DNA of 64,000 bases, taken from positions 434,001 to 498,000 of the forward strand of contig NZ_JABEKU010000001.1 in NCBI RefSeq assembly GCF_013283665.1, given 5' to 3'. A program made the translations under genes and the position numbers. Below are positions 44,901 through 53,532 of this stretch, piece by piece. The stretch's first letter is position 1. Each line of letters opens with the position of its first letter. Source of the stretch: Ensifer sesbaniae. Its GTDB lineage: Bacteria; Pseudomonadota; Alphaproteobacteria; Rhizobiales; Rhizobiaceae. Below the pieces are notes generated by a model, which had not been told where the DNA came from, did not search any database, and saw only the letters and a list, made by a program, of their open reading frames with translations.

Positions 44901-45062
44901 TCAGTGGCCGGAAAGATCGATCGATGCCGTCGTGCAGGGATCGACGCCATAGGCCGGCGCGCAATCCTTGCCGCTGCTCGCGACCGTGTTCGGCGCGATG
45001 AATGAGCCAGCCAGAATGATCAGTGCCGCAGACGCAAAAAAGATTGCGATCGACTTGCCCAT
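44901..45062 (-). CDS. Small exported protein of 53 residues
   Basis: ATG at 45062 with AAGG upstream opens a 53-codon frame ending at 44901. Residues 4-23 (SIAIFFASAALIILAGSFIA) are a signal peptide or membrane anchor, followed by a short mature part with two cysteines (KDCAPAYGVDPCTT) that could form a disulphide. High GC at third positions, a ribosome site and a terminator of its own support a real gene. I know no family for it. It would be secreted into the periplasm or anchored in the inner membrane. Confidence 0.7.
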   Translation of the reverse strand: MGKSIAIFFASAALIILAGSFIAPNTVASSGKDCAPAYGVDPCTTASIDLSGH

Positions 45063-45243
45063 GGACGCTATGCCTTTCGAGATTGCTGCTGCCGCCCGCC
45101 GTGCCTTGCGATCCGGGCGCGAGGCGGTGTTTAGTCGCTGGATATGACATGATCAATATCAGGACATGTTGAATTTGCAGTAAATGCCATTCGCTTTATT
45201 AACTGCGGCAGAACTGCAACGCTGTTGCTCGAATACCACAGCA

Positions 45244-45273
45244 AACGGCCGCCGGCGGGTGCCGGCGGCCGTT
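45244..45273 (-). terminator. Strong hairpin downstream of the NDUFA9-like gene
   Basis: AACGGCCGCCGGC and GCCGGCGGCCGTT pair perfectly around a four-base loop, 26 bases past the gene's stop. On the minus strand the tail (TTTGCTG) is only weakly T-rich. Confidence 0.65.
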
Positions 45274-45298
45274 CAAAAGAAGATGGGCTTCGCAGCGA

Positions 45299-46279
45299 TC
45301 AGGCGGCGCGGCCGCTGCGGGTGTACTGGCCCTGCGGGCGATAGCGCACCAGATAGGTCGGCAGGATCGATTCCAGCATGGTCGGCTCGATGCCGATGCC
45401 GGTGAGCGTGCGTCCTTCCGAAACCGCCTTTGCCGAGACGACATTGTCGGATTTCAGCAACACTACCTGGTCCGCCGTGAGCGGCGGCTTGATAAAGGGG
45501 ACCATCGACGCGATGCGGCCGATGAGGGACGCAACGCCGAAGGGCAGCGACACCAGCGTGCGCTTGCGGTCGATCGTGTTCAGCATGATCTCGAGACAGT
45601 CGCGGAAGCTCAAGACATCCGGGCCGCCGAGCTCGTAGATCTTGCCCTTGGCAATCTTGCCGTCGACGGCGCGCGCGACGGCCTCCGCCACGTCGGTCAC
45701 GTAGACCGGCTGGAATTTGGTGTGACCACCACCGATCAGCGGCAGGATCGGCGAAGAACGGGCCATGCTGGCGAACTTGTTGAAGAAGCCGTCCTCGGGT
45801 CCGAAGATGATCGAAGGACGCAGGATGATCGCGTCAGGCTTCGTTTCCAGGATCGCCGCCTCGGCACGACCCTTGCTGCGGGCATATTGCGACGGCGAGG
45901 ACGCATCCGCGCCGATCGCGGAGATGTGCGTCAGCGTGGCGCCAACGCTACGCGCAGCTTCCGCCACGGCGCGCGCGCCAAAGTCCTGGACGGCATCAAA
46001 GGTGTTGCGGCCGCTTTCAAACAGCACGCCGACGCAGTTGATGACGTGGTCGGCGCCTGCGACGGCGCGGTCGACGGATTTACGATAACGCAGGTTCGCC
46101 TGGACGAAGGAGATCTGGCCGACATTGCCGAGCGGCTGCAGGTGGCCGGCAAGGTCCGGCCGGCGAACGGCAACACGAATGCGGTAGCCGCGCTTGGCGA
46201 GCGCGCGCACGACATGACGGCCGACGAACCCGGATCCGCCGAAAATCGTCACCAGCGGCGGAAGGTTGGACAAGGTCAT
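45299..46279 (-). CDS. Complex I NDUFA9-subunit family NAD(P)-binding protein
   Basis: 326 residues. The Rossmann motif is VTIFGGSGFVGRHVVRALAK near the start, with SVGATLTHISAIGADASSPS, YARSKGRAEAAIL (the atypical Tyr-x-x-x-Lys region) and PLIGGGHTKFQPVYVTDVAEAV. This is the NDUFA9-like atypical SDR group, a subunit of mitochondrial complex I that stabilises the enzyme and binds NADPH. In alphaproteobacteria the homologue is often alone, as here. A direct role in complex I is known from related bacteria, not shown here. Confidence 0.9.
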   Translation of the reverse strand: MTLSNLPPLVTIFGGSGFVGRHVVRALAKRGYRIRVAVRRPDLAGHLQPLGNVGQISFVQANLRYRKSVDRAVAGADHVINCVGVLFESGRNTFDAVQDFGARAVAEAARSVGATLTHISAIGADASSPSQYARSKGRAEAAILETKPDAIILRPSIIFGPEDGFFNKFASMARSSPILPLIGGGHTKFQPVYVTDVAEAVARAVDGKIAKGKIYELGGPDVLSFRDCLEIMLNTIDRKRTLVSLPFGVASLIGRIASMVPFIKPPLTADQVVLLKSDNVVSAKAVSEGRTLTGIGIEPTMLESILPTYLVRYRPQGQYTRSGRAA

Positions 46280-46400
46280 GGGAAACGCACTCCTGATCGC
46301 AAAGGAAAGAATTGATTGCTACATAGCCCAACAGCCGCGAGAGGTGAAGGCCAATCCACGCGGCTTGCAGGACCTGTCGGAAGATGGGGATGCCAGGCCG

Positions 46401-46688
46401 TCAGATGCCTTCGACGACGACCATCTCTGCGTCGGCGACTTCCTGGCGGATCGCAGCGGCAACCTGATATTCGGGCGAGTTGTAACAGTCGACCGCTGCC
46501 TGCAGCGACGGAAATTCGATGACGACGTTGCGCGCACGAACGCCGCCCTCGAGGCGATGATGTTCACCGCCGCGCGCGAGAAAATTCGCGCCGTATTTCT
46601 CGAAGGCCGGCTTTGCTGCCGCCACATAATCCTTGTAGCGCTCGGGGTCGCGGACATCGACCCGTGCGATCCAGTATCCCTTGGCCAT
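46401..46688 (-). CDS. DUF1330-domain protein
   Basis: 95 residues, a single ferredoxin-like dimeric alpha/beta-barrel. YWIARVDVRDPERYKDYVAA at the start, FLARGGEHHRLEGG and VVIEFPSLQAAVDCYNSPEY are the family's conserved blocks. Function unknown. GAGGAG lies before the ATG at 46688, and it follows pyrF in the same direction by about 110 bases. Confidence 0.92.
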   Translation of the reverse strand: MAKGYWIARVDVRDPERYKDYVAAAKPAFEKYGANFLARGGEHHRLEGGVRARNVVIEFPSLQAAVDCYNSPEYQVAAAIRQEVADAEMVVVEGI

Positions 46689-46801
46689 GTTGAGCTCCTC
46701 GTCTTTCGGCACCGGGGCCGACGGCAGTTACTTCCGGCAAATTTTGATCGAGGTCAAGCGGATCAACATGGGACCGCCCAGCGTCAGGAATACTTCCCGC
46801 G

Positions 46802-47506
46802 TCAGCGCGGGAGAGCCCCGTCCATCTCCGCCAGAATGGCGCGGGCGGCGGCAAGCGGCTCAGTGGCTGCGACGATTGGGCGCGCGACGACGAGATGGCT
46901 GGAGCCGGCCTTCAGCGCTTCGGCCGGCGTCATCACCCGCTTCTGATCGCCCTTGTCGGCGCCGGCCGGGCGGATGCCCGGGGTGACCAGCGCCATGTCC
47001 GGCCCGATGATCTTGCGGACCGCGGCGGATTCCTCGGCCGAGCAGACGATGCCGCCCATGCCGGCCGCGCGCGCCTGTTCGGCCCGGCGCAGCACCAGCG
47101 TATGCGGATCGTATTCATAGCCGGCATCGATCACGTCCTGCTCGTCCATCGAGGTGAGCACGGTCACGCCGAGCAGGCAGAGGTCGGAACCCCTGGCAGC
47201 CTCGACGGCCGCCTTCATCGCTTTCGGATAGGCGTGCAGGGTCAGCATCGACATGCCCATCTTGACGATGTTCTCGACACCCTTGGCAACCGTGTTGTCG
47301 ATGTCGAGCAGCTTCATGTCGAGGAAGACCTTCTTGCCGCTCTTGGCAAGGTCGCGCGCGAATTCGAGCCCACCGGCAAAGACCAACTGATAGCCGATCT
47401 TGTAGAAGGAGACCTCGTTGCCGAGCGTCGACACGATCCTCTCGGCATCGGCGATCGTCGGAAGGTCGAGGCCCACGATCAGTCTGTCGCGCGCGGTTTC
47501 GGTCAT
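46802..47506 (-). CDS. pyrF: Orotidine 5'-phosphate decarboxylase
   Basis: 234 residues, the short bacterial form. The catalytic Lys-Asp pair is in [17 protein letters not shown] near residue 60-70, and the phosphate-binding [21 protein letters not shown] (in part [16 protein letters not shown]) is intact near 185. It makes UMP in pyrimidine synthesis. The start is 3 bases after the end of the broken histidine-phosphatase gene, so it shares that old operon with pmtA. Confidence 0.97.
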   Translation of the reverse strand: MTETARDRLIVGLDLPTIADAERIVSTLGNEVSFYKIGYQLVFAGGLEFARDLAKSGKKVFLDMKLLDIDNTVAKGVENIVKMGMSMLTLHAYPKAMKAAVEAARGSDLCLLGVTVLTSMDEQDVIDAGYEYDPHTLVLRRAEQARAAGMGGIVCSAEESAAVRKIIGPDMALVTPGIRPAGADKGDQKRVMTPAEALKAGSSHLVVARPIVAATEPLAAARAILAEMDGALPR

Positions 47507-47509
47507 CGT

Positions 47510-47813
47510 CTAGATCCCCTGCCAGTTTTCCATGACGGTCCAGTCGCATGCGACGGCGCGATCCGCAAGGCGGAAAGCGAAGACGTTGCCGCCGCCACTA
47601 CCCTTCTGGTCGGAACTGCGGGCAATCGGTGCGCCGAGCAGCCTCGATCGCCTTGGTTTCGTCGCTCGAGACGACCCTGCCGAGCGAACGCACCCAAGGC
47701 AAGGCCGCAGTTCTGGCCGCACGCTCGCGGCGAACGGAGGAAAGTCCCCATCGCGGAATGGGCACGTCCGGATCGATCTGGACCTGCGGATGGGTGAGGT
47801 AGACCCCGAACAT
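47510..47813 (-). pseudogene. Histidine phosphatase (phosphoglycerate mutase-like) gene with a large internal deletion
   Basis: On the minus strand the first 60 codons (ATG 47813, VYLTHPQVQIDP, WVRSLGRVVSSDETKAIEAA) match the start of the small histidine-phosphatase family found here in relatives. After about 47644 the frame shifts and ends early. In the other frame the family's ending is present: GGGGNVFAFRLADR-like GGGNVFAFRLADRAVACDW and a stop at 47510. About 100 codons of the middle, including the second catalytic histidine, are missing. The family length is about 190 residues; only about 100 codons' worth remain. Confidence 0.8.
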
Positions 47814-47817
47814 TCCG

Positions 47818-48420
47818 TCAGTGTGCCCGACGATAGACCCAAAGCTGTGCCGGCGGGATGTTGCGCACGACGAAGTCGAGGTGCTGGATGCTGTAGCGAT
47901 CCGGCATGGCGACGACGGGCGACAGGGGTCCATAGGAAATCTGTACGACCGGCCGGCCGGCCGGAATGCGTGACAGCAGATCCTCGATCAGTTCGACGCG
48001 CCGGTGCATCGGAAAGTTCAGAAGCGGCACCGCCGAGACGACGCTGTCGAAGGTCTGCCCCTTCAGTTCGCCGAGCGTATGTTCCAGATCGAAGGCATCG
48101 CCATTGACGAAGTTGACGCCGGCGAAGTTGACCTTGAGCTGGTTATAGAAGTCGGTGGAATATTCGACCGAGACCAGGCTCGATGCGGGCAGGCCGCGTT
48201 CCAGAATTGCCTTGGTAATGACGCCAGTGCCCGGGCCCAGCTCGAGAACCGGCAAGCCCGAGGCGGGATTGATGACGCTCGCCATTCGGCGCGCGGTAAC
48301 GGAAGAGGTCGGCAGGATTGCGCCGACAGCCTTGGCATTGCTCATCCATCCCTTGAAAAAGCGAATTTCCTCGTCGAACTTCCGTCCGAGCCGTTCCTTC
48401 ACCTTCACGCGCAAATTCAT
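47818..48420 (-). CDS. pmtA: PmtA-type phosphatidylethanolamine N-methyltransferase
   Basis: 200 residues. The SAM-binding loop is LPVLELGPGTGVITKAIL near residue 60, followed by SLVSVEYSTDFYNQL and VVSAVPLLNFPMHRRVELIE. RFFKGWMSNAKAVGAILPTS at the start is the mark of the Sinorhizobium-type Pmt family, which methylates phosphatidylethanolamine to phosphatidylcholine at the inner membrane. GAGGGG precedes the ATG at 48420. A position next to pyrF agrees with rhizobial gene order. Confidence 0.85.
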   Translation of the reverse strand: MNLRVKVKERLGRKFDEEIRFFKGWMSNAKAVGAILPTSSVTARRMASVINPASGLPVLELGPGTGVITKAILERGLPASSLVSVEYSTDFYNQLKVNFAGVNFVNGDAFDLEHTLGELKGQTFDSVVSAVPLLNFPMHRRVELIEDLLSRIPAGRPVVQISYGPLSPVVAMPDRYSIQHLDFVVRNIPPAQLWVYRRAH

Positions 48421-48600
48421 TGAACCCCTCAAAACCGTCGTCCTCTCCTCATACGGCCGCCCGCTATGGATCCTCGCTCGCTGATTCGAGCCGGTCGCGG
48501 CGGCGGCAATAATAATGTGTCCCCATCTGCGGCAAAAACAAGTCTATCTGCGCCTGAAAGCGTCCGCTTATCAACAGCCGCCGGATGGATCGACCAATAA

Positions 48601-48632
48601 AAAACCCGTCACGCGCAGGCGTGACGGGTTGG
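48601..48632 (-). terminator. Intrinsic terminator of dnaN
   Basis: AACCCGTCACGC (48603-48614) pairs with GCGTGACGGGTT (48619-48630) over GCAG. On the minus strand it is followed by TTTTTTATTGG. It lies 26 bases past the dnaN stop. Confidence 0.9.
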
Positions 48633-48655
48633 TATTTGCACCACGTCAGGCCCGG

Positions 48656-49774
48656 TTACACGCGCATCGGCATGAGCACGTAAAGCGCGTCTTCGGCAGC
48701 AAGATCGCGAACGAGCGTCGGCGAACCCGGATCGGCCAGCATGAAGATCGCATCGGTGCCGGTCAGCTGCGAGGTGATGTCGAGCAGGTACTTGGCATTG
48801 AAGCCGATTTCGAGTGGGTCGTGTTCGTAACCGACGGGCAGTTCTTCGGTAGCACTGCCGGAATCCGGATTATTGACCGTCAGCGTCATCTGGCCCTCGC
48901 TCAACGCCAGCTTGACGGCGCGGCCGCGCTCGGACGAGATCGTCGACACGCGGTCGACGGCCTGGGCGAAGGACTGGCAATCGACGCGCAGTTCCTTGTC
49001 GTTGTTGGCCGGGATCACGCGCTGGTAATCCGGGAAAGTGCCGTCGATCAGCTTCGAGGTCATGACGATCGAGCCGATGGTCAGGCGGATCTTGGCATCG
49101 GACACTTCGACGGTGACGACGAGGTCCGGATTGTCGAGCAGCTTCTGCAATTCGCTGACGGTCTTGCGCGGGATGATGATGCCCGGCATGCCCTCCGAGC
49201 CCGACGGCGCTTCGACGTCGGCGCGGGCGAGGCGGTGACCGTCGGTGGCGACGGCGCGCAGCTTCAGTTCGCCCTTGCTCTCGACGGTGTGCATGAAGAT
49301 GCCGTTGAGATAGTAGCGGGTTTCCTCGGTCGAGATCGCAAACTGGGTGCGATCGATCAACATCTTGAGGTCGGTCGCCTTGAGGCGGAAGGAGTGCGAG
49401 AAGCTGCCGGCGGTGAGATCCGGGAAGTCGGACTGCGGCAGGCACTGCAGCGAGAATTTCGAACGGCCCGAGGCAACGGTCATCGCCGTGCCCTCGGCAT
49501 TGGTGGCGAGCAGCACTTCCGAACCGTCGGGCAGCTTGCGCACGATGTCGTAGAGCAGATGCGCCGGCACCGTGGTCGCGCCCGACTGTTCCACCTGCGC
49601 CGGCGTCGCCTCGGTGATTTCGAGGTCGAGGTCGGTCGCCTTCATTTCCAGGCTCGCGCCGTCGGAACGCAAGAGCACGTTCGAGAGGATCGGGATCGTG
49701 TTTCGCCGCTCGACCACGCGGTGCACGTGGTTCAGCGATTTCAGGAGGTTGGACCGCTCGAGAGTAATGCGCAT
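48656..49774 (-). CDS. dnaN: DNA polymerase III beta subunit (sliding clamp)
   Basis: 372 residues, full length. The three clamp domains run in order, beginning MRITLERSNLLKSLNHVHRV with VERRNTIPILSNVLL, and ending ALYVLMPMRV, the usual terminus that carries the partner-binding groove. The dimeric ring tethers polymerase III to DNA. Here dnaN is away from dnaA, as in rhizobia. It is followed by a strong terminator and divergent from rsmI. Confidence 0.98.
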   Translation of the reverse strand: MRITLERSNLLKSLNHVHRVVERRNTIPILSNVLLRSDGASLEMKATDLDLEITEATPAQVEQSGATTVPAHLLYDIVRKLPDGSEVLLATNAEGTAMTVASGRSKFSLQCLPQSDFPDLTAGSFSHSFRLKATDLKMLIDRTQFAISTEETRYYLNGIFMHTVESKGELKLRAVATDGHRLARADVEAPSGSEGMPGIIIPRKTVSELQKLLDNPDLVVTVEVSDAKIRLTIGSIVMTSKLIDGTFPDYQRVIPANNDKELRVDCQSFAQAVDRVSTISSERGRAVKLALSEGQMTLTVNNPDSGSATEELPVGYEHDPLEIGFNAKYLLDITSQLTGTDAIFMLADPGSPTLVRDLAAEDALYVLMPMRV

Positions 49775-50008
49775 GGGATGCCGCTTTCAACCATTGCCCG
49801 GCGGACGAGGCGCCCGCCTGAGCGTCAACTGCGAGTGTCCCGGCCGACCGACCGGAAAGATGTGGACCGGCAAAATGGCAGAAACAGCGCCCGGAAAGCA
49901 AGGGGTTTGAGGGCTTCTGTCCCCAGATGTGGTACGCCGGCTCGCCGCTCGACCCTTGCCCTGCCGTGCCGGCTCACTCATAAAGTCCGAACAGGCGCTT
50001 CGGCGAGC

Positions 50009-50956
50009 ATGATCAGGACGTTGCAGGTGGAAAAACAGAAGATATCGGAACCATCCGGCGGGCAGAGAGAGCGCAGCTATCGCCTGCACAATGTCAGCGT
50101 CCCGGCCCGTCCGCTCGATGCCGCACTCTATCTGGTGGCAACTCCGATTGGCAATCTCGGCGATATCACGCTGCGGGCGCTGGAAACGCTCGCCGGCGCC
50201 GATGTGCTCGCCTGCGAGGACACGCGGGTCACGCGCGTGCTGCTCGACCGCTACGGCATCGTGAACCGGCCCTATGCGTACCATGAACACAATGCCGACG
50301 AGGCCGGGCCACGGTTGCTGGCAGCGCTCGCCGAAGGGCGATCGGTCGCACTCGTCTCCGATGCCGGTACGCCGTTGGTCTCCGATCCCGGCTACCGCCT
50401 GGCCCAGCTTGCGATCGAGGCGGGACACCGCGTCGTGCCGATCCCCGGTGCCTCGGCGCCGCTCGCCGCCCTAGTCGGTTCTGGCCTGCCGAACGACGCC
50501 TTCCTCTTTGCCGGTTTCCTGCCGACCAAGGACAAGGCGAAGCGCGATCGCCTCAAGGAATTCGCGACCGTGCCGGCGACGATCATGTTCTTTGAATCGC
50601 CGCACCGGATTGCCACGACGGTAGCGGCCGCGGCCGAGGTGCTCGGCGAGGGGAGACGGGCTGCCGTCTGCCGCGAGCTCACCAAGACCTTCGAGGAGTT
50701 CCGCCGTGGCACGCTCGGCGAGCTTGCCGCCCATTATGAAGAGGCAGGTGCCGTCAAAGGCGAGATCGTTCTCGTCATCGGTCCGCCGGATGCAGCACCC
50801 GAGCCGGAAGCGGCCGATGTCGACGCCCTGCTGCTAAGCCTCATCACCGACATGCCGGCAGGCAAGGCGGCGACCGAAGCTGCCCGCCAGACTGGCCTGC
50901 CGCGCAGGGAACTCTATGACCGCCTGCTGCAATTGAAGGAGCGCCATGGCGACTGA
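50009..50956 (+). CDS. rsmI: 16S rRNA (cytidine1402-2'-O)-methyltransferase
   Basis: 315 residues. LYLVATPIGNLGDITLRALE near residue 40 is the hallmark start of RsmI, then CEDTRVTRVLLDRYGI, LVSDAGTPLVSDPGYRL and PGASAPLAALVGSGLP. The tetrapyrrole-methylase fold is complete and a C-terminal helix-turn region (KAATEAARQTGLPRRELYDR) ends it. The first 38 residues are an extension of low similarity, so the true start could lie further in. It overlaps yraN by 11 bases. Confidence 0.95.
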   Translation: MIRTLQVEKQKISEPSGGQRERSYRLHNVSVPARPLDAALYLVATPIGNLGDITLRALETLAGADVLACEDTRVTRVLLDRYGIVNRPYAYHEHNADEAGPRLLAALAEGRSVALVSDAGTPLVSDPGYRLAQLAIEAGHRVVPIPGASAPLAALVGSGLPNDAFLFAGFLPTKDKAKRDRLKEFATVPATIMFFESPHRIATTVAAAAEVLGEGRRAAVCRELTKTFEEFRRGTLGELAAHYEEAGAVKGEIVLVIGPPDAAPEPEAADVDALLLSLITDMPAGKAATEAARQTGLPRRELYDRLLQLKERHGD

Positions 50957-51314
50957 TGCGGGCGATCGGCGGAGACTGAAGGCGCTGAGGCGCGGATACC
51001 TCGCCGAGTATCGCGCAGCACTCTGCCTGTTGCTGAAGGGGTATCGCATCGTCGCCATGCGCCATCGCACCAAGCTCGGCGAGATCGACATCATCGCAAG
51101 GCGCGGCGACCTCATTGCCTGCGTCGAGGTCAAGGCGCGCCGCTCGGCCGAAGACGGCGTCTTCGCGGTGACGGCCACGGCGCAAAAGCGCATTCGCGCT
51201 GCGAGCGATCTCTGGCTAGCCAAACAACCAGATTTCAGCAGGCTTTCAGTGCGTTACGACATCGTCACGGTGACGCCCTGGGGTTGGCCGCGGCACCTGC
51301 CGGATGCCTTCTGA
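50946..51314 (+). CDS. yraN: YraN-family (UPF0102) nuclease-like protein
   Basis: 122 residues. The restriction-endonuclease-like core GYLAEYRAALCLLLKGY, HRTKLGEIDIIARRGDLIACVEVKAR carries the conserved glutamate, aspartate and ExK metal-site residues. Function is not established; Holliday-junction-resolvase-like activity has been proposed for the fold. It overlaps rsmI, its constant partner. In rhizobial gene order gshB follows, but here decayed ugp DNA intervenes. Confidence 0.93.
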   Translation: MATDAGDRRRLKALRRGYLAEYRAALCLLLKGYRIVAMRHRTKLGEIDIIARRGDLIACVEVKARRSAEDGVFAVTATAQKRIRAASDLWLAKQPDFSRLSVRYDIVTVTPWGWPRHLPDAF

Positions 51315-51424
51315 ACCGGGGCGGGATCAGGGAAAATGATCGCGGTGTTCCGCCGGCACCCCGACTTGGAACATATTGTCGAATTTGTAATCGTTCCGAC
51401 ACAAAAGCGTAACCAGCCTGTCAT

Positions 51425-51758
51425 TGTCGAGGCGGCGCGCATCGATGGCGCGGGACCGTTCAAGTTCTTCATCGACGTCCTGGTGCCGCTGTCGCGAACC
51501 ATGATGGCGGCGATCTTCATCATCATGTTCGTCTACGGCTGGAACCAGTATCTCTGGCCGACGCTGATGACCACCGACGAAGGCTTCTTCACGCTGGTGC
51601 GCGGCATCAAGCAGATCCTGCTCGTCTGGGTCGGCTCGAACATTCCCGACTACAACGAGGCCTTTGCGCTGGCGATCCTCGCCATGCTGCCGCCTGTGAT
51701 GATCGTCGTGATCTTCCAGCGCTGGTTCATCAAGGGCCTGACGGAAAGCGACAAGTAG
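51425..51758 (+). pseudogene. ugpE: ugpE remnant (glycerol-3-phosphate importer permease, C-terminal part)
   Basis: The frame gives only the last ~110 residues of UgpE, of about 280: VEAARIDGAGPFKFFIDVLV, then the membrane helices MMAAIFIIMFVYGWNQYLWPTL (in part) and PPVMIVVIFQRWFIKGLTES. The EAARIDGAGP stretch is the EAA loop that contacts UgpC. Sequence before 51424 is unrelated and A/T-richer, so the gene's front is missing. The open frame from 51336 has no start of the family. It cannot make a working permease. Confidence 0.85.
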
Positions 51759-51824
51759 GCGGGGCGGCGGTGGGACAAGTCTCCCGCCCGCTCCCGAAAC
51801 GGCACCATTTCAACGGAGGCAGCC

Positions 51825-52894
51825 ATGGCGGCCATTACCATCGCCGAGGTCTCGAAGATCTTTCACGGCAATGTCGAGGCGGTGAAATCCGTCTCGATCG
51901 ACATCGAGGACGGCGAATTCATCGTGTTGGTCGGTCCGTCCGGCTGCGGCAAGTCCACGCTCCTGCGCATGGTCGCGGGCCTCGAGACGATGTCCAAGGG
52001 CACGGTGACGATCGGTTCACGCGTCATCAACGACGTCGATCCGGCCGAGCGCGGTATCGCCGTGGTCTTTCAGAACTATGCGCTCTATCCGCACATGACC
52101 ATCTACGACAACCTTGCCTATGCCCTCAGGAACCGCAAGACGGCCGAAGGCCGAGATCGATGCCCGCGTCGCCGAAGCCGCCCGCATGCTGGAGATCGAG
52201 CCCTATCTTTCCCGCAAGCCCCGCGCGCTCTCCGGCGGCCAGCGCCAGCGCGTCGCCATGGGCCGCGCCATCGTGCGCAAGCCAGCGGCCATCCTCTTCG
52301 ATGAACCGCTCTCCAACCTCGACGCCAAGCTGCGCGTCTCCATGCGCGGCGAAATCAAGCGGCTACAGAAGCGCCTCGGCACGACCTCGCTCTACGTCAC
52401 CCACGACCAGCTGGAGGCGATGACGCTCGCCGACCGGCTGGTAGTGCTGAACGGCGGCCGCATCGAGCAGATCGAGCTTCATCGGCTCGCCGGCAATGAA
52501 CCTGGTGAAGGGGCACATCGAAGGCGGCAGCCTGCAGATCGGTCTCTACAAGATTGCCCTTGCCGGTCGCGCTCCGGTGGAAGGCGCCGTCACCGTCGGC
52601 CTGCGCGCCGAGGACCTCAGGCTCGCTGCCGTCGGTGAGGACGCCATGCTGTTCCAGGTCGACTATGTCGAGGAGCTGGGCGCGCAGCGTCTCGTGCACG
52701 GAACCATCGACGATCAGCAGCTGACGATCGCTCTCTCTCCTGAAACGCCGCTGTCCGGCGATCTTGCCGTGACGATCGCCGTCGACTGCCTGCACTTCTT
52801 CTCGCCCGAAACCGGCAAGCGGCTGGAGCGCGGCACGTCTGTCGCGGGCGACGATCAGTCGGCGCAGAGCCTGCGCCTGGAGACCGTATCGTGA
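51825..52894 (+). pseudogene. ugpC: ugpC remnant (glycerol-3-phosphate importer ATPase) with frameshift and deletion
   Basis: It starts normally (ATG 51825, GGAGG upstream) with the Walker [20 protein letters not shown] and Q-loop. At about 52143 one extra G (ACG-G-CCGAAG) throws the frame. In the next frame the signature [14 protein letters not shown] and Walker [14 protein letters not shown] follow up to about 52480, where the segment expected between RIEQI and GFIGSP is missing (roughly 45-60 bases). A third frame carries the C-terminal TOBE part, from [11 protein letters not shown] to the stop at 52892-52894. At least two lesions break it. Confidence 0.9.
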
Positions 52895-52990
52895 TCCACG
52901 AAACCGTAGAGCAACTTGTCGTTCCATCGGCTGAAGTCCGTGCTGGTTTTGCCGGGGTCGTGCGCACCGTCGCAGCCCATGACGCAGCCA
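52889..52990 (-). other. Minus-strand coding-like fragment within the ugp scar
   Basis: Read on the minus strand this stretch gives natural protein, GAHDPGKTSTDFSRWNDKLL and YGFVDHD, with strongly G/C third positions, while the plus strand here has poor codon use. It has no complete start or end and is flanked by ugpC and the nuclease fragment, which read the other way. It may be a piece of yet another gene brought in during decay; family not recognised. Confidence 0.25.
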
Positions 52991-53006
52991 TGCCGCGCGC
53001 CCGGAG

Positions 53007-53507
53007 ATGAACAGCATCGAGGTCGGCGGCGCGCCATCCTCGACCATGCCGCTCGCGCTTCCGTTTACGATCGGCGCCGTCATCGAGACCGAGGCGGGTC
53101 CCTTCGTCGCCGTCTCCACCCATCTCGAAAGCGCCACCACTGCCGCCTATCGCGAGCGCCAGGTCAGGGAATTGATCGATGCGCTCGACGAGGCCTTCCC
53201 GGGCCTGCCCATGCTGATCGGTGGCGATCTCAACACTGGCAACCATGCCGGCGGCGACTTCGAGGCGGAAGGGCTCTTTGCCATGAGCACCGCCCGCGGC
53301 TTCACCCGCCACGGCGGCCCGCTCGAGGTGATGACCACCCGACCGAGCCTGATTACCCGCTGGCCGGAGCGCGCGATGAAGCTCGACTGGTTCCTTTCGC
53401 GGGGGCTGACGATCGGCGAAACCAGGATCATTCCCTAGCTCGATCCGTCCGGCCGGCCGCTCTCGGATCACGATCTCATCACCTGCCTCGTCGAAGGCTT
53501 CGAATAG
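53007..53507 (+). pseudogene. Endonuclease/exonuclease/phosphatase family remnant with nonsense codon
   Basis: The C-terminal two thirds of an EEP-fold protein: VEVGGAPSSTMPLALPF-like IEVGGAPSSTMPLALPF, VAVSTHLESATTAAYRERQV, LIGGDLNTGNHAGG (catalytic Asp-Asn) and KLDWFLSRGL. An amber codon at 53436-53438 interrupts it where P-S-L-D-P is expected; the frame then continues LDPSGRPLSDHDLITCLVEG to a stop at 53505-53507, including the catalytic SDH histidine. The N-terminal third is missing. In relatives such a gene lies next to ugpC, supporting one origin. Confidence 0.8.
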
Positions 53508-53532
53508 CCTCACCTCGCCTTGCCTAAGGCCC

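Noticed and set aside
48515-50008. Upstream extension of the rsmI frame across dnaN
   Set aside because: dnaN on the minus strand is unambiguous, and the extension is its shadow.
51327-51343. A 16-base match (CAGGGAAAATGATCGC) between the start of the ugp scar and the right end of the IS630 element at 14724-14739
   Set aside because: One exact match of this length between two places in 64 kb is expected by chance about once, and the element's terminal GTGTCCTGAT is absent nearby, so it is not evidence of an IS remnant.
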